Source: an uncultured Verrucomicrobia subdivision 3 bacterium | Lineage (GTDB): Bacteria > Verrucomicrobiota > Verrucomicrobiae > Limisphaerales > UBA11358 | Assembly: GCA_903921455.1 (NCBI GenBank) | Contig: CAIXPZ010000115.1 | Coordinates: forward strand, 1 to 64,000 | DNA length: 64,000 nt | Direction of reading: 5' to 3' | Part shown: one piece after another, positions 17,101-24,081 of the stretch | How positions within the stretch are numbered: position 1 is the stretch's first letter | How the letters are laid out: each line of letters starts with the position of its first letter | Translations under genes and position numbers: made by a program | The notes under the pieces: model-generated | Told to the model about the DNA's origin: nothing | Seen by the model: only the letters and a program-made list of their open reading frames with translations | Databases searched by the model: none

Positions 17101-19359
17101 ACCTCCGTATTTTTCCGAGGCATCAAAGTGCGCAGCCCGGCCAAGGACAAGTTGGGCCAAGCGCGCGCCGTTGATGAGTTTGGCCTTTTTGTTTTGATGC
17201 AGGTTGTCCGCGACCCATTCATTGGTCAGATCCTGGCTGTCGCAATAAAATAGATAAGATGGATACTGCGCGGCGACGGCTTCCTGCGCGGCACGCGTGG
17301 CAGCCGTGGTCAGATTGCCAACCATGTAACCTTTCATCACGGCCGCGTTCGGCAGATCAACCCGCAGATTGTCCACGAGCGACTTAAACCGGGTGCCGGC
17401 GGCGGCGGACTCGCCCGCGCTGTCGCTCTCGCCCTGGAGGTAGAGCAAGCCGGCAATCTCAAAGGTGTGTCCTTCAGCGGCAAGCCGGTTGCACGCGGCC
17501 ATGACGGTATTCGTCACCAGCACATACATGTGATTATCGGCATTTGATTTCAGCCAGAACGAATTGCCGCCGCCGCCCCGCGAGGCCTTAATGACGGCGA
17601 TGTTGGTCTGACCGGAATAGTACATAGTGCGGGCAAAATTAACTTCCGGGCCAAAGGCGTTGCCAATGTTGGCATAAACATTGAAGGCAAATTGCGCCTG
17701 AAGGGGCTTCCAGAATCCAAGGCTGGAACCGACGGAATATCCCGGACTGGCGCTGATACCATAGATATCGCCACTAACGTTGTGCCACCAGAAAGGGATG
17801 TGGGTGTCGGCGGGATCGCAGCCGGGCAGCTTATTGATTTCCGTGCCGCTGTCGGTGCCCAGCGAATTGGACTGACCGGTGAGCACATAAATTTGGTAAT
17901 GCTGCGGCGCATTGGTTGGGCTGGGTTTCCATGACAGACGTAAATCTTCAAAGCCAACATAGCGGGTGTTGTTCCTGGAGATTAGGCGGATTTCCAACGG
18001 TTGGCCGAGCAGTGCCGGAAAATCGTTGGCGTCAAATTCAACCGGAACTTCTGTCAGCGCCGAGCCGATTTGATAAGCCGTACCAGCGGCATAAGTTTTC
18101 AATAAAACCTGATTGTCAGCCTGCGCAAGTTTTGTCCCACCCGCCCATATCTCCACCCCCCAGTCGCCGGAAGTCAAGGCCGCCGAGCCGGAAAACAAAC
18201 TTGTCTGCAACATATAATGACGCCCGGCAGTCAGGGTCTCGGCAAGGGTCTGTTTGATGCCGGTGTCGGCGTTGCCGGCGATGATATAACTCGAGCCGGA
18301 ACTGCCGGTGCCGGTGGCCACGTTGTCCACGATACTTTCGGCCACAACCTGATAATCGGCGACCTGCTTCGGCACCGCCGTGCCACTGGGTGTGCCATAC
18401 AGCGTCCACCCGCTGGGGGCGCAATTGGACGTGCCGCGATTGATAAAGCCGGCCTCAAAATTTCCGTTCGTGATGATCACGCTCGTCCATGACGAGGTGA
18501 GTCCCAATGCGGAAGCGATGCGTCCGGCGATAAAGCGTTCGCCCCGGCTATTCGGGTGGACATTGTCCACACCCGTCATTTCGCCAGCATTAGGATTCCA
18601 GCCATTGGTGCGGGCAATCCAAAGATTAGCGCCGTTGTTCGTGGGGCCGATCAGGTCCACGACTGAGACTGAGGAATGTGCCGTGGTCATCGCCAGAGCC
18701 AGACCGGGTAGCTGGTTGGCGTTGTAATCATCCACCAGGCAGTTCAGCGGAACATATTGCGCATGACCACTGCCGATGTGAAGTAAATGGCAGAGATAAA
18801 TCCGCACGTTCGGATTGCTTGTTTGCAATGCGCTGATGATGCCGGCGACGTAATTACCGACCATCGCGTTGGCTGCATTCGTCGTGCCGACGTTGATATA
18901 GTCGCTAAGGTCATTGATGCCAATCATGATCGTGGCGGTATCTGGCGTGTAGCCGCCATTCGAATTATCAAGCCACTGGGCAACCCCGCCCGTGCCCCGG
19001 TTGCTGCCCAGACGCGCGGCGTCCGGTCCATTCAGAACCTCGCGCGCGCGCCAGCCGAAGTGCCCTTCATTCGCGCGATAAAATGCCGTACCCCGCCACG
19101 TCGGATACATACTGTCGGCGATATAATTATTGGCGATGGAGCCGTTGAAATCAAAGGCCGCCCCCGCATCCAAGAGCGCCTTAAACAGCTCCCAGCGATA
19201 ACCGCGGCACTGGTTTTGGGGAAAAACGCTAGAGGCGTAGGCAGAACCGGAAGCCTGGGTGATGGAGTCTCCAATGATGGCCATGTGACCAAAATCCGAT
19301 CCAGCGGAAGCCAGCGTGGCAGCCAAGACGATGGAGATAACGACAGAAACGCATTTCAT
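14173..19359 (-). CDS. Giant secreted double esterase: SGNH hydrolase plus sialate O-acetylesterase with InlB-type repeats (1728 aa)
   Basis: The signal peptide is MKCVSVVISIVLAATLASAG. Residues about 25-285 are an SGNH/GDSL hydrolase (IIGDSITQ, block with MIGINDL, DNVHPNSRGE). Residues about 290-480 are a beta-rich, carbohydrate-binding-like segment. Residues about 485-740 are a sialate O-acetylesterase fold (PF03629 style) with the serine in GQSNSLG, then QGESD and DNLHQN. A LamG-like stretch follows. Residues about 975-1195 contain three divergent InlB B-repeats (each with SGWSDG/SGWNDG and a TANF or similar end), then an autotransporter-repeat passenger and a C-terminal module ending FFRLRFP. 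It should remove O-acetyl groups from sialic acids so that sialidase and lyase can act. It is transcribed away from the regulator at 19494 across a 134-bp region with two palindromes. Start 19359 was chosen for the signal peptide. Confidence 0.85.
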   Translation of the reverse strand: MKCVSVVISIVLAATLASAGSDFGHMAIIGDSITQASGSAYASSVFPQNQCRGYRWELFKALLDAGAAFDFNGSIANNYIADSMYPTWRGTAFYRANEGHFGWRAREVLNGPDAARLGSNRGTGGVAQWLDNSNGGYTPDTATIMIGINDLSDYINVGTTNAANAMVGNYVAGIISALQTSNPNVRIYLCHLLHIGSGHAQYVPLNCLVDDYNANQLPGLALAMTTAHSSVSVVDLIGPTNNGANLWIARTNGWNPNAGEMTGVDNVHPNSRGERFIAGRIASALGLTSSWTSVIITNGNFEAGFINRGTSNCAPSGWTLYGTPSGTAVPKQVADYQVVAESIVDNVATGTGSSGSSYIIAGNADTGIKQTLAETLTAGRHYMLQTSLFSGSAALTSGDWGVEIWAGGTKLAQADNQVLLKTYAAGTAYQIGSALTEVPVEFDANDFPALLGQPLEIRLISRNNTRYVGFEDLRLSWKPSPTNAPQHYQIYVLTGQSNSLGTDSGTEINKLPGCDPADTHIPFWWHNVSGDIYGISASPGYSVGSSLGFWKPLQAQFAFNVYANIGNAFGPEVNFARTMYYSGQTNIAVIKASRGGGGNSFWLKSNADNHMYVLVTNTVMAACNRLAAEGHTFEIAGLLYLQGESDSAGESAAAGTRFKSLVDNLRVDLPNAAVMKGYMVGNLTTAATRAAQEAVAAQYPSYLFYCDSQDLTNEWVADNLHQNKKAKLINGARLAQLVLGRAAHFDASEKYGGVFGQPYGNGAAGVTPFTGLTTVTTGHSPIFQGWAETPNTAQMAAAITAATNQAASSINDSSPPAWTITDGDSTGTGYFYSRKFTGPQGTNFAGSGWVYSLTARFPAGYANNPSFCIQYGDASTRWLVQVKRDLSGTLTAIFTNGGAVKTVVLQSGDDSAYHNLKLRKSGGGSPNAELVFDGLTLGSVAAAFAGPALEPGVHFGTRDPVGKGAVNIASVDFSAATVTASNLLIYLPGVNGSISGNATQNIAYAASGQAVTAAANSNFVFTGWSDGRTDNPRTDTNLVFSLSVAANFVTNSFTLTYLAGTNGNLAGASVQTVTYRGSGTAVAALPDSNYIFSGWSDGLTSNPRMDTNISDNLTVTANFLPGNVTLIYLAGPGGTISGIATQNVAYAGTGTAVTATPDVNCFFSGWNDGATVNPRTDTNVTSNATLMASFAPVVSGGLFWDGGVVDIGINGDGSSQGGAGIWSTTLTNWDQGSGRPHTSWGSAAIAVFGGAGGTVSLESAITAGGILNAAASDLALPGAFGLTFNGPVNVGTQHNLTIGNADSGIVNLSAATLTGSTTLTINKITPTATSAFNSTNALNFNGTLRLRGGNVSTAPGAMGTLYFWLHAPVGTQAAGTTFALDTGASPDNGMDFILGDWDANSGNRKLTLSSLTGYGTLRTDAGVAGVRHVIVNQAGDTTFNGMLLSHTSGAGTVRGVAFEKLGNGSLTMANIIGKETASAGSASSDVTLTITAGTQVLAATNTLTGSVNVNGGSLVINGIHPATSPITVAAAGKLAGTGVINGLVTNYGILSPGNPLGSLTFSNAPVLNGTVQSLISRSSFPNAGKVIAGNALAYSGTLTVTNVGQNNFSAGDSFVLFGAPGFSGHFSATNLPVLNSGLGWVWTATNGTLAVIQTVNPNPTNLVWAANGNWLQFSWPVDHIGWTLEFQTNLSTSGPGNWQIWPGSANTNSITVSNSLSSGALFFRLRFP

Positions 19360-19379
19360 GGTTTCGCCCACAATCTCTG

Positions 19380-19393
19380 TGTATTTTAATACA
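19380..19393. promoter_or_regulatory. Palindrome in the divergent regulator/esterase promoter region
   Basis: TGTATTTTAATACA has arms TGTATT/AATACA with centre TT. It has the same half-sites as the 17-bp operators but a shorter spacer. It lies 20 bp from the start of the esterase gene and could be a second regulator contact. Confidence 0.4.
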
Positions 19394-19411
19394 TTGCGAG
19401 CCGTTACCACT

Positions 19412-19428
19412 TGTATCTTGGAAATACA
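19412..19428. promoter_or_regulatory. Operator candidate (17-bp inverted repeat) between the regulator and the giant esterase
   Basis: The sequence is TGTATCTTGGAAATACA. Its reverse complement matches the site at 20637-20653 at 15 of 17 positions. It lies in the divergent promoter region 66 bp upstream of the GntR/LacI-type regulator, consistent with autoregulation plus control of the esterase gene. Confidence 0.65.
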
Positions 19429-19493
19429 CGCTGGAATCCCCACCGCCGTTTTAAGGTTGAACACCTCAATCCGGTGGCGATAATGACCACACT

Positions 19494-20588
19494 GTGTCTT
19501 TTCCGCTCCCACAAAACGGGCCGAGAGTCCCGCAAAGGGTTTCGCTGGCAACCCAGACACTGGCCATACTAAAAGATAATATCAGCGCCGGATTCTGGAC
19601 AGGGCAACTACCGGGTGAACATGAATTGTGCGAACATCTGCACGTAAGTCGCACCACGTTGCGCAAGGCCCTGAACGAACTTCGGCGGGAAGGTTGGACG
19701 AACTCCAACCAAGGAAAAAGACGGGCTATTATTCCCCGGCTCCGGCGGCTGCCGGCGGCCAGCAATCGAGTGATCCTACTCACGGAGTCACCGCTCCATC
19801 TGCTGCATCCGTTCACCATTTATTGGATGGATTGTCTACGGGAAAACATCAGCGAAGCCGGCTATCATCTGGAAATTCATACCGGCCAGGCCGCCTTTAG
19901 CGCCGGCGCGGAACGCTCACTGTCGCAAATGCAAAAGCAATTTCATCCGGCCGGCTGGGTTTTATACCGTTCCAATGAACGGATGCAGCAATGGTTTTCG
20001 AAGCAATCCCTGCCTTGTGTCATTGCCGGCTCCCGTCATCCCAACGTCGAGCTACCTTCGGTGGATGTGGATTATCGAGCCGCTTGCCGCCATGCGGTCG
20101 GTCAATTTCTTGCCCGCGGACACAGGCGACTAGTTTTTTTGAATCCCGCCTCGGGCGCCGCCGGCGATCTGGAAAGCGAGCAAGGGTTTCTGGAAGCGTC
20201 CCAAACAGCTCGCCAAGGCGAAGTTCAGGCCACCGTAGTCCGCCATGACGGCACGGTTCCGAGCATCTGTAAGAAAGTTGACCTCCTGCTACAGAAGTCG
20301 AATCGCCCGACGGCTTTTTTAATTTCCCGCCCGGCGTATGTGCTCACCGCTATGAGCCATCTGCTACTCCAGAAACTAAACCTGCCGCGCGAGGTCGCGC
20401 TCATCTCGCGCGATGACGATTCTTTCCTGGAAAGCATCGTGCCGACCGTTGCGCGATATTCTTCAAATCCGACCATTTTTGCCCGTAAGATTTCCCGCAT
20501 GGTGCTTGAGATGGTCCGCGGCGCGGCATTGTCCCGAACCGACACCCGCATCATGCCCACCTTTATCCCCGGCCAGACCCTCGGCTAA
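19494..20588 (+). CDS. GntR/LacI-type transcriptional regulator, probable sialic-acid repressor
   Basis: The 364-residue protein has an N-terminal GntR winged helix, residues about 18-80 (AILKDNISAGFWTGQLPGEH then SRTTLRKALNELRREGW), and a periplasmic-binding-protein/LacI-type sensor domain, about 90-364. The sensor shows the family layout: a dimer/ligand core, SVDVDYRAACRHAVGQFLAR, RRLVFLNP, and a C-terminal LISRDDDSF segment. Such proteins (AraR-like) bind operators in the absence of a sugar ligand. It sits between the giant esterase gene (divergent) and the catabolic operon (same strand), with matching inverted repeats on both sides. Sialic acid or a derivative is the obvious candidate ligand, but that is inferred from neighbours. 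The start at 19494 allows a complete winged helix. Confidence 0.8.
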   Translation: MSFPLPQNGPRVPQRVSLATQTLAILKDNISAGFWTGQLPGEHELCEHLHVSRTTLRKALNELRREGWTNSNQGKRRAIIPRLRRLPAASNRVILLTESPLHLLHPFTIYWMDCLRENISEAGYHLEIHTGQAAFSAGAERSLSQMQKQFHPAGWVLYRSNERMQQWFSKQSLPCVIAGSRHPNVELPSVDVDYRAACRHAVGQFLARGHRRLVFLNPASGAAGDLESEQGFLEASQTARQGEVQATVVRHDGTVPSICKKVDLLLQKSNRPTAFLISRPAYVLTAMSHLLLQKLNLPREVALISRDDDSFLESIVPTVARYSSNPTIFARKISRMVLEMVRGAALSRTDTRIMPTFIPGQTLG

Positions 20589-20636
20589 GTCCGGCCACTT
20601 CCCGCCTCTATTATTTCGTCGGCCTTACGAACAACT

Positions 20637-20653
20637 TGTATTTACCAGATACA
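20637..20653. promoter_or_regulatory. Operator candidate upstream of the sialic-acid operon
   Basis: TGTATTTACCAGATACA is an imperfect palindrome (TGTAT-N7-ATACA) 58 bp upstream of the first operon gene. It shares 15 of 17 positions with the reverse complement of the site beside the regulator gene. A repressor bound here would be placed to block the operon promoter. Confidence 0.65.
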
Positions 20654-20711
20654 TGCACTTTTCGTTTTTGTTTTTTGCGAACCGGTACGAATATGTTTAG
20701 ATGATAATCAC

Positions 20712-21887
20712 ATGGATCAAATGGTTACCATTGATCAGCCCGGGGCTGGCCAGCAAAGGGAATATCCACGAGCTTTGGTGAGCAACCCGGGTATTTACAA
20801 TCGAACCGCCCCGCTTTTGAGATTATTGAAACCACTGCTATCGGTCCTGTTACTTATGTCCGCACTTTCCACCTGCACTCAACGGTCGGCGCCCCGTTCA
20901 CTGTATTCATTGCACTGGTCGCAACTGCCGCCGCTGCCGGATGCGCTCGGCGTGGCCGGACCGTTTGCCGGCGTCAGCGGCGACACCTTGCTGGTGGGTG
21001 GCGGCGCCAATTTTCCCGGCAAGATGCCGTGGGAAGGTGGCAAAAAAATCTGGCACGATGACGTCTACGCGCTGACGGGAACGACCGGCCATTGGGCGCG
21101 GGTGGGAAAACTCCCGCGTCCGCTCGCCTACGGTGTTTCGGTGACAACCGATCCAGGCGTCGTCTGCATCGGCGGCAGCGACGCCGACCGGCACTATCGT
21201 GATGTTTTTCTGCTTAGCTTCCGCGATAGCAAACTCACTGTGCAAACTCTTCCAAGCCTTCCCTTGCCATTGGCGAATGCCGCTGGTGCACTCGTCGGTT
21301 CGACAATTTACATTGCGGGCGGTTCGGAACAACCCGGCGAACAGGCGGCGAACCGCCAATGTTTCGCGCTGGACTTGTGCAAAACAAACCCGGCGTGGCA
21401 GACCGTTCCACTTTGCCCCGGCAAAGCGCGCATCCTGCCCGTAGCCGCCGCATCGAAAAAAGATTTCTATCTTTTCGGCGGGGCGGCGCTGGAACCAACC
21501 AACGGCAAGATCGCGCGCGTTTATCTGCGCGACGCCTGGCGCTACGAACCACAACACGGCTGGCAGCGCCTAGCTGATTTGCCCAAGCCCTGCGTGGCTG
21601 GCCCTACGCCAGCGCCCAGTGTGGATGCAAACTTCTTGCTGGTCGGCGGCGACGATGGTTCGCGCGCCGGTTTCCAGCCGCCGGAAAAGCATCCCGGTTT
21701 TCCAAACCTTCTGCTCGCCTACGATGTGAAGACCGGCAACTGGCACACGAACGGCGAAATTCCCGCCGCACGTGCCACCGTGCCGGCGGTTTTCTGGCGT
21801 GACCGTTATATCGTTCCCAGCGGCGAAATGCGCCCCGGCGTCCGCTCGCCGGAAGTCTGGACGTTCAGCATCAATAGCCATCCGTAA
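20712..21887 (+). CDS. nanM: Kelch-type N-acetylneuraminate mutarotase/epimerase (NanM-like)
   Basis: The 391-residue protein is a six-bladed kelch beta-propeller. Blade motifs are visible as LLVGGGANFPG, VVCIGGSD, TIYIAGGSEQPG, FYLFGGAALEP and FLLVGGDDG. GGGANFPGKMPWEGGKKIWHDD is the hallmark region of the NanM/cyclically permuted mutarotase family, with the length about right. It would convert alpha- to beta-N-acetylneuraminate in the periplasm after sialidase release. A hydrophobic N-terminal stretch (LLSVLLLMSALSTC) suggests export, possibly as a lipoprotein, although threonine before the cysteine is unusual. The 5' end is uncertain: the ATG at 20712 gives a long tail before the signal, and a GTG or an internal ATG could be the true start. 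First gene of the operon; 6 bp precede the transporter. Confidence 0.8.
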   Translation: MDQMVTIDQPGAGQQREYPRALVSNPGIYNRTAPLLRLLKPLLSVLLLMSALSTCTQRSAPRSLYSLHWSQLPPLPDALGVAGPFAGVSGDTLLVGGGANFPGKMPWEGGKKIWHDDVYALTGTTGHWARVGKLPRPLAYGVSVTTDPGVVCIGGSDADRHYRDVFLLSFRDSKLTVQTLPSLPLPLANAAGALVGSTIYIAGGSEQPGEQAANRQCFALDLCKTNPAWQTVPLCPGKARILPVAAASKKDFYLFGGAALEPTNGKIARVYLRDAWRYEPQHGWQRLADLPKPCVAGPTPAPSVDANFLLVGGDDGSRAGFQPPEKHPGFPNLLLAYDVKTGNWHTNGEIPAARATVPAVFWRDRYIVPSGEMRPGVRSPEVWTFSINSHP

Positions 21888-21893
21888 GCGCTT

Positions 21894-23153
21894 ATGCCCG
21901 CCGCGATCAAATCAAACATCAACGCGTGGCTCGTCGTCGCGCTGCTTTTTCCGGTGGCGCTGCTGAACTACCTGGACCGGCAGATGCTCGCGACGATGGG
22001 GATTTCCATCAAGGCGGACTTTGCCGAACTCCAAGGCGCGAGTGGCGCGGAAAATTTTGGCCGGCTCATGTCGGTGTTCATGTGGGTTTACGCCTTTTGC
22101 AGTCCCGCCAGCGGCTTCATCGCCGACCGCATCAATCGCAAGTGGCTCATCGTTTTCAGTCTCGGCGTCTGGTCCGCGGTCACGCTCGCGATGGGCCATG
22201 TTCATGATTACTCAACCCTCTACTGGCTGCGCGCGGCGATGGGGGTGAGCGAAGCGTTTTATATTCCCGCCGGACTCTCGCTCATCGCGGACTATCATCG
22301 CGGGGCAACGCGCTCGCTGGCGGTGGGTATTCACATGAGCGGCATCTATCTTGGCCAGGCGCTCGGCGGCGTCGGCGGCTGGGTGGCGCAGGACATCTCG
22401 TGGCGCGCGGCGTTCGGCAGTTGTGGCGTAATTGGCGTCGGCTACGCCATTGTGCTCTCAATTTTTCTGCGGGAGCGAAACAATCGCAATGCTATCGCAC
22501 CGGAATCCAATGACGGCGGCGCCATTCTGCCCGTCAAGAATTTTACCAGCGTCCACTGGCTCGGATTCGGCATTTTGCTGCTGTGCTTCTGCCTTCCAAG
22601 CTTGCCGGGTTGGGCCGTGAAAAACTGGCTGCCGACATTGCTCCAAGATCGTTTCCTGCTCGACCAAAAGAGTTCCGGCCTCTGGGCCACATTAACCACG
22701 GCGAGCGCCGGATTTTTTGGCGTGCTGATCGGCGGGAAAATTTCCGACCTCCTCTCGCAACGCAGCGTGCGTGGTCGCACTTGGACGAGTGCGGCGGGAT
22801 TATTGCTGACCATCCCGGCGCTTATTGGCATCGGCTTTGCGCCGACACTGCCGCTCGTGGTGATTTGCGCCGCGTTCTACGGACTTGGCTTCGGCATGTT
22901 CGACACGAACAACATGCCGATTCTTTGCCAGCTCGCGCCGTCGCGCTTCCGCGCCACCGGCTACGGGCTGATGAATTTCACCGGCATCGCGGCGGGCGCC
23001 TATCTCACGCCATTGCTCGGCAAGCTTAAAGACCACGGCACTCCCCTTTCTGTGGGATTTGCGATGTGCGCCATCCCTGCCATCATTGCCGCCATCTTGA
23101 TGTTGACGCTGCGTCCCAAAGAACGCGACTGCGGCGTGGAACCAGATAAATAA
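21894..23153 (+). CDS. MFS transporter, probable sialic acid permease
   Basis: The 419-residue protein has about 12 membrane segments and typical major-facilitator motifs: NYLDRQML near residue 25, the loop 2-3 motif GFIADRINRKW, and RAAMGVSEAFYIPAGLSLIADYH in the fourth helix region. It resembles the sugar-acid/anion branch of the MFS. In this operon, between the mutarotase and the lyase, its substrate is most simply N-acetylneuraminate, as for NanT of Bacteroides nan operons; the substrate is inferred from context. It starts 6 bp after the preceding stop, and the next gene follows after 10 bp. Confidence 0.8.
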   Translation: MPAAIKSNINAWLVVALLFPVALLNYLDRQMLATMGISIKADFAELQGASGAENFGRLMSVFMWVYAFCSPASGFIADRINRKWLIVFSLGVWSAVTLAMGHVHDYSTLYWLRAAMGVSEAFYIPAGLSLIADYHRGATRSLAVGIHMSGIYLGQALGGVGGWVAQDISWRAAFGSCGVIGVGYAIVLSIFLRERNNRNAIAPESNDGGAILPVKNFTSVHWLGFGILLLCFCLPSLPGWAVKNWLPTLLQDRFLLDQKSSGLWATLTTASAGFFGVLIGGKISDLLSQRSVRGRTWTSAAGLLLTIPALIGIGFAPTLPLVVICAAFYGLGFGMFDTNNMPILCQLAPSRFRATGYGLMNFTGIAAGAYLTPLLGKLKDHGTPLSVGFAMCAIPAIIAAILMLTLRPKERDCGVEPDK

Positions 23154-23163
23154 ATTTTTAAAC

Positions 23164-24081
23164 ATGAAATCATACCCCAAACTCACCGGCCTGGTGGCTG
23201 CAGCGCATACGCCCTTTAACAAAGACGCCTCGCTCAATCTGGCTGGCGTTGAAAAACAAGCGGCGCACTTTCTCAAAAATAAAATCAACGTCGCGTTCAT
23301 CGGCGGTAGCACCGGCGAAAGCCATTCGCTCACCATGGAAGAACGCCGACAACTGGCGCAACGCTGGCTGGAAGTCGCGCGCGGCACGGAATTGCAAGTC
23401 ATCGTCCACGTCGGATCAAATTGCATAACGGACGCCGCCGCGCTCGCCGCCCACGCACAGAAAGTCGGGGCGCTCGCCATTTCCGCGCTCGCTCCTTCGT
23501 ATTTCAAACCCAAGTCCATCGCCGACTTGATCCACTGCTGCGCTGCGATCGCCTCAGCCGCACCGAAGACACCGTTCTATTTTTATGACATTCCGGTGCT
23601 GACCGGCGTGAGTCTATCCATGCCGGATTTTCTGGCGCAGGGTCGAAAGCAAATTCCCAATCTCGCAGGTATCAAGTGGACGAATGCCGATTTGTATTCC
23701 TACCAACTCTGCCAGCACGTGCCGGGGAACTTTGACCTCCCGTGGGGCAACGACGAATACATGCTGGCGGCGCTCGCGCTGGGTGCGGTTGGGGCCGTGG
23801 GCAGCACTTACTGTTTTGCCGCGCCGGTTTATCATCGCTTGATGGAAGCATTTGTCGTCGGCGACCTCGTGACAGCGGGCAAAGAACAATACCGTTCGTG
23901 TCAGCTCGTGCAGACGCTGGCAGGCTATGGCTACATGGGCGCAGCCAAAGCCACGATGAAAATGCTCGGCGTGGATGTTGGCCCCGCGCGCTTGCCCAAC
24001 ACCAATCTCAACAAAGAACAAGTCAAGGAACTGCGCGCCAAACTCGAAGCGCTTGGTTTCTTTGAATGGATCAAACTGTGA
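23164..24081 (+). CDS. nanA: N-acetylneuraminate lyase (DapA/NanA family aldolase)
   Basis: The 305-residue TIM-barrel class I aldolase has the carboxylate-binding motif GGSTGES near residue 47, the catalytic tyrosine in FYFYDIP, and the Schiff-base lysine in AGIKWTNADLY. The GGSTGE and IKxT pattern and the operon context favour the sialic-acid lyase over dihydrodipicolinate synthase. It would split N-acetylneuraminate into N-acetylmannosamine and pyruvate in the cytoplasm. Its product feeds the AGE-type epimerase at the end of the operon. The 3' end overlaps the hexosaminidase gene by 16 bp, implying translational coupling. Confidence 0.9.
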   Translation: MKSYPKLTGLVAAAHTPFNKDASLNLAGVEKQAAHFLKNKINVAFIGGSTGESHSLTMEERRQLAQRWLEVARGTELQVIVHVGSNCITDAAALAAHAQKVGALAISALAPSYFKPKSIADLIHCCAAIASAAPKTPFYFYDIPVLTGVSLSMPDFLAQGRKQIPNLAGIKWTNADLYSYQLCQHVPGNFDLPWGNDEYMLAALALGAVGAVGSTYCFAAPVYHRLMEAFVVGDLVTAGKEQYRSCQLVQTLAGYGYMGAAKATMKMLGVDVGPARLPNTNLNKEQVKELRAKLEALGFFEWIKL

